A stretch of 64,000 nt of DNA from NCBI RefSeq assembly GCF_012932375.1, contig NZ_JAAIIG010000002.1:351097-415096 (forward strand), given 5' to 3'. Under the pieces are notes generated by a model. It searched no databases and was not told the DNA's origin. It saw only the letters and a list, made by a program, of their open reading frames with translations. Made by a program: the position numbers and the translations under genes. This document shows, piece after piece, positions 46,559 through 55,702 of the stretch (position 1 is its first letter; each line of letters opens with the position of its first letter). The stretch comes from Bifidobacterium olomucense. GTDB lineage: Bacteria > Actinomycetota > Actinomycetes > Actinomycetales > Bifidobacteriaceae.

Positions 46559-47482
46559 TTACCTCTCTTCCTCTTTGCCCTGCGCCCACAGATAGATCAG
46601 GGCGAAGGCGAGCGCCACCAGAATCAGGATCGTACCGACCACGGAGGCTTCGGAATACTTGATGGTTGCGGAAGTGCCCTTGCCGAACGCCATCTCATAG
46701 GCCCAGGTGGCCAGCGTGCGGGAGGTGCCGGTGCCCTTGGTCATGATCCAGATGATGTCCACGGTGCGTAGCGTGTAGACGAAGCCGAGCAGCAGGGTGA
46801 TCATCGTGACCGGCTTGAGCAGCGGGAAGGTGATCTTCCAGAAACGCTGCCAGGCGTTGCAGCCGTCCAGCGAGGCCGCCTCGTACAGATCGCCGTTGAT
46901 GTTCTGCAGACCGGAGTAGAGGATCACGAGGTTGAACGGAATACCCAGCCAGATGTTGGCGATGATCACGGCCCATAGGGATTTGTCGGCCTGCAGCCAC
47001 CAGACCGGATCCAATCCGAATACACCGAGCAGGTTGTTGACCAGACCGCTGTCCGCGTCCATCATCCACTGCCAGATGGTGCCGGAGATCATCGGCGGCA
47101 GCAGCCACGGCACCAGGAACGCGCCGCGCAAACCGGCGGACAGTTTGAAGTTCTGGTTGAAGAACACAGCCAAAGCCAAACCGATCGAGTATTGGAACAC
47201 GATGGAGAGCACCACGAAGATCAGGGTCTGACGCAAGGTGGTCCAGAATTCAGGGGTGGACACGACCTCTTTGTAGACGTCAAGTCCGGTCCAAGGAGCT
47301 TCTCCGGTGACGAAGGTACGACGGGTGTAACGGTGCAAGCTCATCGAGATGTTCTGGACCAACGGGGAAACGTAGAACACCAGCATGTAGATGATGAGCG
47401 GAGCGGCGAATCCTATGGCCGCCCAAGTGGTTGGTTTGATGCGCTTGGCCGGCTTGGGCGCATGCGTTTGTGTGGTTGACAT
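46559..47482 (-). CDS. Carbohydrate ABC transporter permease (MalF type), GH31 operon
   Basis: CUT1 membrane subunit of about 307 aa. The start MSTTQTHAPKP at 47482 follows AGGCGG; an upstream in-frame ATG would add a hydrophobic leader and is disfavoured. Six spans are visible, and the EAA loop is DLYEAASLDGCNAWQRFWKI. A 188-bp gap with a stable hairpin separates it from the binding-protein gene. Confidence 0.93.
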   Translation of the reverse strand: MSTTQTHAPKPAKRIKPTTWAAIGFAAPLIIYMLVFYVSPLVQNISMSLHRYTRRTFVTGEAPWTGLDVYKEVVSTPEFWTTLRQTLIFVVLSIVFQYSIGLALAVFFNQNFKLSAGLRGAFLVPWLLPPMISGTIWQWMMDADSGLVNNLLGVFGLDPVWWLQADKSLWAVIIANIWLGIPFNLVILYSGLQNINGDLYEAASLDGCNAWQRFWKITFPLLKPVTMITLLLGFVYTLRTVDIIWIMTKGTGTSRTLATWAYEMAFGKGTSATIKYSEASVVGTILILVALAFALIYLWAQGKEEER

Positions 47483-47563
47483 TATGCCGCCTATCGTGAA
47501 ACAAAAATCGAAAAACGGAAAGAATCCGAACAGGAGAACGTCGTCAATGACGTGAACAAGGAA

Positions 47564-47607
47564 GGTGCCCGGCACCGGCTAGAGGAAGCGGCTCGGAGCC
47601 GGGCACC
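47564..47607 (-). promoter_or_regulatory. Intercistronic hairpin between binding-protein and permease genes
   Basis: GGTGCCCGGC (47564-47573) pairs with GCCGGGCACC (47598-47607), and the 24-nt interior can pair further (CCG/CGG). No T-run follows. It likely protects the binding-protein mRNA 3' end or partly terminates, giving more lipoprotein than permease. Confidence 0.7.
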
Positions 47608-47670
47608 CGGAGGAGGAAGGAGAAAGGAAGAAAGATGGTGGACCAGCCGGATTGCTCCGGCTTTTGAGAA

Positions 47671-48849
47671 TCAGGCCTTGTTCAGAGCGGCCTGCAGATC
47701 CTCGGAGAGCTGAGCGGAGATGTCCTCGTACTTGAGGCCAACGTCGGTGGTGCGGCCGGAGGCGCTTTCCACGATCTTGACCCACGGCTTCCACACCTCG
47801 TTCTCCTTGACCTGCTGGGCGCGCACGTCGCTCTTGGCGGCCAAGTAGACCATTTCGTCGTTCAGGGACTTGAGGTTGTCACCGTCAACGAGGCATTCGA
47901 TGACCTTGACCGTTGCGGCCAGCTTTTCATCGCTCATGTTCTTCTGCGTGGGGATGGTGATGAACTCGCCACCGGTCGGCACCGGGGCGACGCCGCCGTC
48001 CTTGCCTGGGATCGGAATCATCTCGTAGCCTTCCTGGGCCGCGGACTCAGCCTGCCAAGAACCGTTCTCGGAGAAGCCGTACTCGCCGGTGAGGAAGAGA
48101 TCCCATGCGGCGGACTGGTTGTCGGTGGCCACGGACTTCGGAGCCCAGCCCTTCTGCACCCAGCCGGAGACCAGATCGAGCGCATCCTGTTCGGCGGTGG
48201 AACCGGAAGCGTCCGCCAGCTTGCCGCCCGCGCCCCAGAACCAGGGCAGGAACTGGAAGGTACCTTCCTCGCCGGAGATGCCGGCGAAGGTGATGCCCTT
48301 GAATCCGGCGTTCACGACCTTCTCGATTGCGGCGTTGAGGGAATCCCAATCGGTAATGGAAGCCGGATCCACGCCCGCCTTCTGCAGGACGGTCGGGTTG
48401 TAGTACAAGCCGAGCGCGTTGGAGCCATAGGAGACGCCGTACTGCACGCCGTCCACGATGCCCGGGCCCTCGATGTTCGCGTCGTATCCGGAGACGTCCA
48501 CGCCAGCGGCCTTGATATCCGTGACCAGACCGGCATCGACGGCGGTCGGCATCTTCGGGTTATCGATAAGGGCGATTTCAGGGGCGTTGTTCGCCTTCAC
48601 GGCAGTGGTGAGGTTGTTCAGCAGATCGGACTGCGCGTAGCCGACTCGCTTGACGGTGTATCCGTCGGGAGCGCACTTCTCCACGAAGGCCTGCCAGGTG
48701 CTGTCGGCGGTCTTCTGCGGGTACGGATCCCAGAATTCGATGGTTTTGTCGTCCTTGGCAGACGAGGAGCCACCACAGGCGGCCAAGCTCATCACGGCGG
48801 CGGCCGCGACCACGAAAGCAAGGGCACGACGGGAAGTTGAATTGGTCAT
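47671..48849 (-). CDS. ABC transporter sugar-binding lipoprotein, GH31 operon
   Basis: Extracellular family 1 binding protein, 392 aa. The start MTNSTSRRALAF at 48849 follows AAAGGA and begins a lipoprotein signal with lipobox LAAC (Cys about residue 25) and a GGSSSAKDD linker. An upstream in-frame ATG at 48891 is not preceded by a ribosome site. It is the first structural gene after the LacI regulator, with two candidate operators upstream. Substrate is unknown; the GH31 partner suggests an alpha-glucoside or alpha-xyloside. Confidence 0.93.
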   Translation of the reverse strand: MTNSTSRRALAFVVAAAAVMSLAACGGSSSAKDDKTIEFWDPYPQKTADSTWQAFVEKCAPDGYTVKRVGYAQSDLLNNLTTAVKANNAPEIALIDNPKMPTAVDAGLVTDIKAAGVDVSGYDANIEGPGIVDGVQYGVSYGSNALGLYYNPTVLQKAGVDPASITDWDSLNAAIEKVVNAGFKGITFAGISGEEGTFQFLPWFWGAGGKLADASGSTAEQDALDLVSGWVQKGWAPKSVATDNQSAAWDLFLTGEYGFSENGSWQAESAAQEGYEMIPIPGKDGGVAPVPTGGEFITIPTQKNMSDEKLAATVKVIECLVDGDNLKSLNDEMVYLAAKSDVRAQQVKENEVWKPWVKIVESASGRTTDVGLKYEDISAQLSEDLQAALNKA

Positions 48850-48937
48850 CTCTTGATTCCTTTCATCGCCACGCAACACTGCGTGCAACAATATTTCCAG
48901 AACAATCGCATAGAGCTCGAACGGTTGTCCTGATTTC

Positions 48938-48953
48938 GTTTAACCGGTTCAAC
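48938..48953 (-). promoter_or_regulatory. LacI-type operator upstream of the GH31-operon lipoprotein gene
   Basis: GTTTAACCGGTTCAAC is a near-palindrome with central CG, 89 bp upstream of the lipoprotein ATG and downstream of the LacI gene. It is the likely site for that regulator. Confidence 0.7.
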
Positions 48954-49025
48954 AGTTATTTAATATACACCACGGATCACGCAAATGCAAATTAGTGCAA
49001 CGAATTAACCATTACCGCCGGCGAC

Positions 49026-49039
49026 TGTTAGCGCTAAAC
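49026..49039 (-). promoter_or_regulatory. Second candidate LacI-family site (TTAGCGCTAA)
   Basis: TTAGCGCTAA (49028-49037) is a perfect palindrome lying just after the LacI stop codon and about 180 bp before the lipoprotein gene. It differs from the CCGG-centred site nearby and resembles the ldh site, so a second, more global LacI-type regulator may bind here. Confidence 0.5.
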
Positions 49040-49042
49040 CCG

Positions 49043-50035
49043 TTATGGCTCAATCACTAGAGGAAAATCAAACAACACCTCAGCCTTCGGCGCGTCGCGA
49101 TTGGCAACTCGTGACATCAACAGCTGGATGGCGGTCTGCGCCAACTGATTGACGTCGGTCTGCACAGTGGCAAAAGGTATTTTCATTGTGGTAGTCAACT
49201 GTTTGGGGAACAACGTAACCACACGCAAATCATCGGGAACTCTGATATCCAGTTGTGCGAATGTCTGCGGGCCAACTATGGTGGCAGGCTCATTATGTAT
49301 CACCATTGCCGTGGATTGCGGATAGGTATCCAAAGCCTGCTCGATGATTTGCGTCGGACCGGCGTTGTCATCATCCGGACTGACTGTATGCACAACAAGT
49401 CCATGACGGTCGGCTATGGCTGTCATTGCATCATAGAACCGCAAGGCAAAGCCCATGTGCCGTTTGAAAATCTGCTTCGACCACAATACCAGCGTGATCT
49501 CGGCATGGTTCTCGGATGCAAGAAAGTTAATGATTTTCGCCGATTCCTTGACGAAATCGGAATCGACGACATCAAGGCCAAAGGAGTCTTTGGGAGAGCC
49601 GAACACCACGGTCGGCATGTTCATTTTCGCAGCGATGCGCATACGGGGATCGTCATCGCGCACATCCATCAGAATGAATCCATCGACCTTGCGGGAATTC
49701 CATGCCTTGAGCATCGCCTCGGCACCATCATCGTTGCCGATGAACAACGTATCGTAACCGTATTGCGCCGCGCATTCCGACATCAAATACACATGCAGAC
49801 CGAACAGGGCCGAAAGATAGTTGCTGTGGTAGGCCGGGGAGACGATGCCGAACGTTTTGGTTTCGTTCGCGGACAACGCACGTGCCGCATGATTGACCGT
49901 ATACCCCAGTTCCTTGACTGCTTTGCGGACTTTGTTCGCCGTCTGCTCGGTGATTCTCGGGTCGTTCGACAATACGTACGATACGGTCGCCTTCGATACT
50001 CCCGCCGCCCGGGCCACATCCGATATATTGACCAT
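49043..50035 (-). CDS. LacI-family transcriptional regulator
   Basis: A 330-aa repressor with an N-terminal helix-turn-helix (VNISDVARAAGVSKATVSYVLS), hinge helix (VNHAARALSANETKTFGIVSP) and a periplasmic-binding-like effector domain. It lies upstream of and in the same direction as the lipoprotein-permease-GH31 operon, so it is the probable local regulator. The ATG follows AAAGG. The effector is presumably the imported sugar or its product. Confidence 0.93.
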   Translation of the reverse strand: MVNISDVARAAGVSKATVSYVLSNDPRITEQTANKVRKAVKELGYTVNHAARALSANETKTFGIVSPAYHSNYLSALFGLHVYLMSECAAQYGYDTLFIGNDDGAEAMLKAWNSRKVDGFILMDVRDDDPRMRIAAKMNMPTVVFGSPKDSFGLDVVDSDFVKESAKIINFLASENHAEITLVLWSKQIFKRHMGFALRFYDAMTAIADRHGLVVHTVSPDDDNAGPTQIIEQALDTYPQSTAMVIHNEPATIVGPQTFAQLDIRVPDDLRVVTLFPKQLTTTMKIPFATVQTDVNQLAQTAIQLLMSRVANRDAPKAEVLFDFPLVIEP

Positions 50036-50120
50036 GGGGAACGCCTTTCACCTGCATAACAACGCTGTTTATGCCCGCTACTTTACCGGCATATGCGTTG
50101 ACTCATCTGCACGACTCGCG

Positions 50121-51359
50121 TCAACGTTCCAGATGGCGTCCCACATAAGGACGCATCGCCATGGTGACGGCCATGCCCAGCAGCGCGAATACAGCGCCCA
50201 CCGGCCCCAGCCAGGTCAATCCCAGATGGTCGTTCGTCAGGCCACCGACCGCCGAACCGACGGCGATGCCGATGTTGAAGGACATTGAATTGAGCGACGA
50301 GGCAAGATTCATCGAACCCGGGTGGGACTGTGCAGCCACATCCATATACAGCACCTGCGACGAAGCGTTGAAGTGATACATGAGCAGGCCTAGAACCACC
50401 AACAGGGCCGCACCATACCACGGAACCCAATGAACCAGCGCCAATGAGCACAGCAATACCGCATGAACCAAGTACACCCAACGCAAGTGGAACAATGGCT
50501 CCACTCCCCTGCCATGTTCGGCGAGTTTTCCGGCGGTCAGGTTGCTGCACAGACAGGCCACGCCATAGATCACCAGACCAAGGCTGACATATTGCTCAGG
50601 CAGATGCACTTCATCGCGCATGATCGGCGTCAGATACGTATAGAACACGTAGCTGGACGCGGCACCGAACACTACGGCCAGCACGCCCAGATGAATACGT
50701 TGATCGAAGAACAAGCGGAACTGGGAAAGGAATCCCACCTGTACGATATGGCTGTTGCGCGGCAGGACAGGGAACATCGCGATCAGCAACACCACGGTCA
50801 GCAGATTGATGATATGGAAGGTCCAGCGCCATCCGAACGCATTGGCCACGGCCGTGCCGATCGGCACGCCCACTACGGAGGCGATGGAGAATCCCGAGAA
50901 CACCCATGCGATGAATTTGGTGCGGTAGCGCTCATGCGTCACATCCGGCGCGAATGTCATGGCGATGGCCACCAATGTGCCGGAGACGGATGCGATGATC
51001 AGTCGAGCGATCAGCAGCACCGGATAGTTCGGAGCGAACGCGCACAACACATTGCCGAGAAGGAATACGCTCATCAACGTCAGATAGGTGACAAACCGAG
51101 GGAATCGCGCGCTCAACGCCGATCCGAGCGGCGTACACGGCGCGTATACGAACGCGAAGATGGCCACCAGATTGCCGACCGTCACCTCGGAAACCTGAAG
51201 TCCCGCCGCAATATCCGGCAGAATGCCGACGACCACAAACTCACTCATGCCGAGCATGAAGCTGGCGAAGATCAAAATGTTGACCGGCAGCGTGAAAAAT
51301 CGATCCTCGCGCACGTCGCCATGCGGTGCCTCGGACGTGGGCGTCTGCGTATTGGCCAT
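50121..51359 (-). CDS. MFS transporter, DHA1-type efflux protein
   Basis: A 412-aa protein with twelve membrane spans, of the AraJ/CmlA-like DHA1 group (sugar or drug efflux). Typical motifs are GMSEFVVVGILPDIAAGL in span 1 and GSALSARFPRFV in the loop after span 2. The start MANTQTPTSEA at 51359 follows GAAGGAG; longer in-frame starts are unsupported. It lies alone between the LacI gene and glnA. The substrate is unknown. Confidence 0.88.
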   Translation of the reverse strand: MANTQTPTSEAPHGDVREDRFFTLPVNILIFASFMLGMSEFVVVGILPDIAAGLQVSEVTVGNLVAIFAFVYAPCTPLGSALSARFPRFVTYLTLMSVFLLGNVLCAFAPNYPVLLIARLIIASVSGTLVAIAMTFAPDVTHERYRTKFIAWVFSGFSIASVVGVPIGTAVANAFGWRWTFHIINLLTVVLLIAMFPVLPRNSHIVQVGFLSQFRLFFDQRIHLGVLAVVFGAASSYVFYTYLTPIMRDEVHLPEQYVSLGLVIYGVACLCSNLTAGKLAEHGRGVEPLFHLRWVYLVHAVLLCSLALVHWVPWYGAALLVVLGLLMYHFNASSQVLYMDVAAQSHPGSMNLASSLNSMSFNIGIAVGSAVGGLTNDHLGLTWLGPVGAVFALLGMAVTMAMRPYVGRHLER

Positions 51360-51514
51360 GGTAGAGGCTCCTTCAGTGCTCGTGTTTACCGAGTTGCATG
51401 GTATGCGGCAACGTCTACAAACGCCATGCCGAGACACGCTGATGGACTCGCCCCCCTCCTGCAAGCCATACCGCAGATGAAAACAAGTCCGCGAAATGGG
51501 GCCGGGGCCGATAT

Positions 51515-51555
51515 GTGAAGTGGCTCTCCTCAGTATCCGAGGAGAGCCACTTCAC
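51515..51555 (-). terminator. Terminator-like hairpin after glnA
   Basis: Perfect 17-bp arms (51515-51531 and 51539-51555; core AGTGGCTCTCCTC) enclose a 7-nt loop, 37 bp past the glnA stop. No T-run follows on the minus strand. Confidence 0.75.
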
Positions 51556-51591
51556 ATCGTATGGTGTCGGTTTGAGCAGAGGGCCGGCCGA

Positions 51592-52929
51592 TCACAACCT
51601 AGGCAGATATTTCTTCAACTCAAACGGCGTGACCTGCTGGTTGTATTCCTCCCACTCCTGGTGCTTGTTGTCCAGGAAGTAGCCGAAGGCATGCTCACCG
51701 AGCACTTCCGCCACGAAATCGGACTTCTCCATAACCTTCAACGCCTCGTCCAGCGAGCGCGGCAACGGCTGGATGCCCATAGCTTGACGTTCTCCGTCGG
51801 TGAGCTCCCAGACATCATCGCTGGTGGGCTCGCCCAGCTGCATCTGCTTGTCGATGCCATCAAGGCCGGCGGCCAGCAGCACCGAGTACGCCAGATACGG
51901 GTTGGCCACCGGGTCGAGCGCACGGAACTCCATGCGCGCGGAATTGCCCTTGCCCGGCTTGTACTGCGGGATGCGCAGCAAAGCGGAACGGTTGTTGTGT
52001 CCCCAGCAAATGTAGCTCGGCGCCTCATTGCCGCCCCACAGGCGCTTGTACGAGTTGACGTACTGGTCGGTGACGGCGCAGATTTCCGCAGCATGGTAGA
52101 GGATGCCGGCCGCGAACTGGCGGGCGGTCAGGGACATGTTGAATTCCTGACCGGCCTCATAGAAGGCGTTGGAATCCCCCTCGAACAAGCTCAGATGCGT
52201 GTGCATGCCCGAGCCAGGTGCATCGGCCAAAGGCTTGGGCATGAAGCTGGCGTGGATGCCACGCTCCAGCGAGATCTCCTTGACCACCGTGCGGAAGGTC
52301 ATGATGTTGTCGGCCGTGGTGAGCGCGTCTGCGTATCGCAGGTCGATCTCGTTCTGGCCGGGGCCCGCCTCATGATGCGAGTACTCCACCGAGATGCCCA
52401 TCTGTTCGAGCATGTTCACGGTGGCACGACGGAAATCCATGCCTGGGCTACGCGGCACATGATCGAAGTAGCCGCCCTCATCGATCGGCGTGGGGGCCTT
52501 GGACCAGTCATCCTGACTTTCGAACAGATAGAACTCGATCTCCGGGTGTACGTAGAACGTGAATCCCTTTTCCTTGGCTTTGGCGAGCGCACGCTTCAAC
52601 ACGTGACGGGGGTCGCCGAGCGAAGGCTCGCCGTCCGGGGTCAGAATATCGCAGAACATGCGCGCGGTGCCTTGCGGACCGCCACGCCAAGGCAGAATCT
52701 GGAACGTGGATGGATCGGGCTGAACGATCATGTCGTCTTCGGAGATTCTGGTCATGCCTTCGATGGCGGAACCGTCGAAGCCAAGCCCCTCTTCGAATGC
52801 GGCCTCCAGTTCAGCTGGCGCGATGGCCACGGACTTCAATGTTCCCAACACATCCGTGAACCAAAGACGAATGAAGCGCACGTCGCGTTCTTCGACCGTG
52901 CGCAGCGCAAACTCCTGCTGTTTATCCAT
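51592..52929 (-). CDS. glnA: Glutamine synthetase type I (non-adenylylated, GlnA2-like)
   Basis: Glutamine synthetase makes glutamine from glutamate, ammonia and ATP. The 445-aa protein shows FYVHPEIEFYLF, the HHEAGPGQNEID metal/glutamate site, and KPLADAPGSGMHTHLSL. The C-terminal region lacks the NLYDLP tyrosine that is adenylylated in the longer GSI-beta enzymes. It thus resembles the 446-aa mycobacterial GlnA2 or GSI-alpha enzymes, which escape that control. ATG at 52929; the ribosome site is weak (AGGC). A main glutamine synthetase may exist elsewhere. Confidence 0.94.
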   Translation of the reverse strand: MDKQQEFALRTVEERDVRFIRLWFTDVLGTLKSVAIAPAELEAAFEEGLGFDGSAIEGMTRISEDDMIVQPDPSTFQILPWRGGPQGTARMFCDILTPDGEPSLGDPRHVLKRALAKAKEKGFTFYVHPEIEFYLFESQDDWSKAPTPIDEGGYFDHVPRSPGMDFRRATVNMLEQMGISVEYSHHEAGPGQNEIDLRYADALTTADNIMTFRTVVKEISLERGIHASFMPKPLADAPGSGMHTHLSLFEGDSNAFYEAGQEFNMSLTARQFAAGILYHAAEICAVTDQYVNSYKRLWGGNEAPSYICWGHNNRSALLRIPQYKPGKGNSARMEFRALDPVANPYLAYSVLLAAGLDGIDKQMQLGEPTSDDVWELTDGERQAMGIQPLPRSLDEALKVMEKSDFVAEVLGEHAFGYFLDNKHQEWEEYNQQVTPFELKKYLPRL

Positions 52930-53107
52930 AATTGCCTATGGTTCCATAATCGTGTTACGTTCAGCGTTAACATCTCATGCTTGTCTTGCGCTTCCTTTCG
53001 CTTAAGCACCTCCGCTCCCATATCAGAGGCTCGTAATGTACACCGAATTCTCAGCATCGGCGACTCCAGTGTCTTATCACAGCTGTTCGGCGTTACAGTT
53101 ATAGGTT

Positions 53108-54547
53108 ATGAGCGAAGATCATCTGGCCCCGTCCGCAAACCCACCCATTGATGTGACCAGCTGGAAGCAGGCCGTTAATCCTCGCGACCGTTCGCGAGCC
53201 GGCATTGCGGCACGTAACTCGGCACCGCTTGAGTCACATGCCATCTGGCAGGTGCGCGAAGGCCGGCGTGAAGCCATCAGCTTGCTGGAGGAACAGTCTG
53301 CGATTCGTGTACCGGAATTGGTTCCGTTGCGCTATAAGCGCATGAGCGTAAGCTCGTTCACGTTCTACCGCGGCACGGTGCTTATCATGACCAACGATCT
53401 GGCTTCCACGCCGGTTACCGGCATTCCGGTGCAGTGCGTGGGCGATGCGCATATCGGCAACTTCGGCATCTTCCGTTCCCCTTCCGCCCGTCTGGTGTTC
53501 GATATCAATGATTTCGACGAAACCGCCATCGGACCGTGGGAATGGGATTTGAAACGCTTGGCTGTTTCCGTGGAGATTTGCGGGCGGGCCAATAAGTTGA
53601 AGACCAAGGATCGCCGTACCGCGGTGTTGCAATGCGTACGCACATACCGCGAGCGCATGAAATGGTTCTCCGAAATGGACTATCTGGATGCCTGGTACGA
53701 GCATCTGGATGTTGAGGAAACATTGGACCGGTTCGAAACCAGTGGTTCTAGGCGCAGCCCCGTATTGCGAGAAGCCGCGATGAAGGCATTGCTGAAGGAC
53801 AACGATGCGGCGGCTGCCAAACTATGCCGCTATGAGGGCGGCAAGCTACGGTTCAAGTCCAATCCTCCGGAATTGGTGCCGATCAACGAGCTGCAGGAGT
53901 ATGCCGATCCGGAGGCGCTGCAGGCACGTATCAGCACCCTGCTCGAAAGCTATAAGCATTCCCTGTACGATGACCGCCGCATGGTGTTCGATCATCTGAG
54001 GTATCAGGACTCCGCCCGCAAGGTGGTGGGCGTCGGGTCGGTTGGTCAGCGTGCGTGGACGTCGGTATGGATCGCCCGCGATATCGACGATCCGATGATG
54101 CTGCAGATGAAGGAGGCCACATATTCCGTGCTTGAACATTACTGCGGTGCTTCCCGTTACGCCACACATGGCGAGCGTGTGGTGCAGGGGCAGAAACTGA
54201 TTCAGAGCACCGCCGATGTACTGCTCGGATGGTCGAGCTTCATAGCCGAGGATGGTCGCAAACGCGATTATTACGTGCGTCAGCTGTGGAACGGCAAGGG
54301 ATCAATCGACATTGACAATCTCAACGCTTCGGGTTTAAGTGATCTGTCGCGCATGTGTGCTTGGTCGCTGGCTCATGCGCATGCCCGTACCGGCGATTCC
54401 ATCGCCATCGCCAATTACATGGGCGGCACCGATGAGTTCGACCAAGCCATCGCATCGTTCGCCGTGAGCTACGCCGAGCAGAACGACGAGGATTACGCAG
54501 TATTCAAGAAACTCATCAAATCCGGCGAGCTGCCGTGCACCAAGTAG
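53108..54547 (+). CDS. DUF2252 family protein (predicted kinase-like fold)
   Basis: The function is unknown. The 479-aa protein matches the DUF2252 family by its motifs CVGDAHIGNFGIF, FDINDFDETAIGPWEWDLKRLA and, near the C-terminus, AHAHARTGDSIAIANYMGG. The GDxHxxN and DxDD-type motifs resemble aminoglycoside phosphotransferase/protein kinase-like folds, so phosphate transfer is a reasonable but unproven guess. The ATG at 53108 has little leader and no strong ribosome site. It stands alone between glnA (divergent) and a repeat-rich spacer. Confidence 0.85.
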   Translation: MSEDHLAPSANPPIDVTSWKQAVNPRDRSRAGIAARNSAPLESHAIWQVREGRREAISLLEEQSAIRVPELVPLRYKRMSVSSFTFYRGTVLIMTNDLASTPVTGIPVQCVGDAHIGNFGIFRSPSARLVFDINDFDETAIGPWEWDLKRLAVSVEICGRANKLKTKDRRTAVLQCVRTYRERMKWFSEMDYLDAWYEHLDVEETLDRFETSGSRRSPVLREAAMKALLKDNDAAAAKLCRYEGGKLRFKSNPPELVPINELQEYADPEALQARISTLLESYKHSLYDDRRMVFDHLRYQDSARKVVGVGSVGQRAWTSVWIARDIDDPMMLQMKEATYSVLEHYCGASRYATHGERVVQGQKLIQSTADVLLGWSSFIAEDGRKRDYYVRQLWNGKGSIDIDNLNASGLSDLSRMCAWSLAHAHARTGDSIAIANYMGGTDEFDQAIASFAVSYAEQNDEDYAVFKKLIKSGELPCTK

Positions 54548-54596
54548 CGGTCGAGGATCTCGGCGCATAGTTCCCCGCGACGAGCAAGGTCATTCC

Positions 54597-54735
54597 CGAG
54601 AATTTACCGCACTGACGATTGCTCAGTGCAACTTATTCTCGAGAACAACCCACTGCGCGAGAATTTCCCGCACTGACGATTGCTCAGCGCGGTAATTTCT
54701 CGAAGCTAGGGATCATTTCGAGAATTTACCGCGCC
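54597..54735. repeat. 45-bp imperfect palindromes at exact 61-bp spacing (two full, one partial)
   Basis: Copy 1 is 54597-54641 and copy 2 is 54658-54702. Each starts CGAGAATTT, has a central GCACTGACGATTGCTCAG hairpin, and ends in an inverted TTCTCG. A truncated third copy starts at 54719 (CGAGAATTTACCGCGCC). Starts are 61 bp apart in both steps. Copy 2 folds into a nearly perfect 18-bp stem. Confidence 0.85.
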
Positions 54736-54830
54736 AATAGCTTCCAAAAAGCTTCAAGAACCCCCAGAACACTCCGGGAGACTTCACAATAGACTCCCGT
54801 GGTGTTCAAAAGACGTCAAAGAGCTTCAGA

Positions 54831-54859
54831 GGTTGACGAATTCATAGAACCCGTCAACC
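54831..54859 (-). terminator. Hairpin after hisA
   Basis: GGTTGACG and CGTCAACC form a perfect 8-bp stem around a 13-nt loop, 9 bp after the hisA stop on the minus strand. No T-run follows, so termination is only probable. Confidence 0.45.
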
Positions 54860-54868
54860 CCCGTAGTT

Positions 54869-55594
54869 TTACTTCGCCACTTCCAGCGCTTCTTGGAGAG
54901 TAAAAGCACGAGCGTACAGGGATTTGCCGAGAATCGCGGCATCCACGCCCAAATCAGCCAGTGTCTTGATGGCTTTGAGATCATCAAGCTTCGAGATGCC
55001 GCCGGATGCCGTCACCTTGGCGTCGGTACGTTCGGCCACTTCGCGCAGCAGTTCGATGTTCGGACCGGACATCATGCCGTCCTTGGCCACGTCGGTCACC
55101 ACATAGCGCGAGCAGCCCACGGAGTCAAGGAACTTCATGGTTTCAAACAGATCTCCGCCTTCACGGGTCCAGCCACGTGCGGCCAACGTATGTCCGCGCA
55201 CATCGAGACCGACAGCCACGCGATCACCATACTTCTTGATCACCGACGCGGTCCAATCCGGATTCTCCAATGCGGCCGTACCGATGTTCACGCGAGCGGC
55301 ACCCGCCTCCAGAGCGGCTTCCAGCGAATCATCGTCACGCACGCCACCGGACAGTTCGATGTTGACCTTGTCACCCAGTTCATGCACAATCTCACGCAGC
55401 TGGTCACGGTTGTTGCCCGTGCCGAAAGCGGCGTCCAGATCAACCAGATGAATCCACTCGGCACCGGCCTCGACCCACGTGCGGGCCGCCTCGAACGGTG
55501 AACCGTAATCGGTTTCGGAGCCGGATTCGCCCTGACGAAGGCGCACGGCCTTGCCGTCGCGAACGTCAACGGCGGGGAGCAGCGTCAAAGACAT
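54869..55594 (-). CDS. hisA: Phosphoribosyl isomerase HisA (PriA type)
   Basis: HisA isomerises ProFAR in histidine synthesis. Actinobacterial members (PriA) often also do the TrpF reaction of tryptophan synthesis. The 241-aa (beta/alpha)8 barrel begins [19 protein letters not shown] (catalytic D10); the second Asp is in [15 protein letters not shown], close to the PriA form. The start at 55594 follows AAAGG. Dual function is inferred from the lineage and can only be judged by checking for a separate trpF in the genome. It is the last gene of the his operon. Confidence 0.94.
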   Translation of the reverse strand: MSLTLLPAVDVRDGKAVRLRQGESGSETDYGSPFEAARTWVEAGAEWIHLVDLDAAFGTGNNRDQLREIVHELGDKVNIELSGGVRDDDSLEAALEAGAARVNIGTAALENPDWTASVIKKYGDRVAVGLDVRGHTLAARGWTREGGDLFETMKFLDSVGCSRYVVTDVAKDGMMSGPNIELLREVAERTDAKVTASGGISKLDDLKAIKTLADLGVDAAILGKSLYARAFTLQEALEVAK

Positions 55595-55702
55595 GAGAAC
55601 AACCTTTCTGTACTTCTGTAACAATCACGAACAATCACGAATCACCGTTGCATTGACTCAAGCGCCACCGCACGGTCACGGCAAACGCAGCAGCTGGCTC
55701 GA

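Larger units (their letters stand above)
54548..54868. other. Intergenic spacer with a 61-bp-periodic palindrome family
   Basis: No gene is seen. The left half carries the palindromic repeats listed separately. The right half carries two possible hairpins that could end hisA transcription: GAACACTCCGGGAG with CTCCCGTGGTGTTC (54767-54807, two mismatches) and GGTTGACG with CGTCAACC (54831-54859). Confidence 0.65.

Noticed and set aside
54597..54735. CRISPR array
   Set aside because: Only two to three copies, each a long palindrome, and the ~16-bp gaps between them are too short for spacers; no cas genes in the window.
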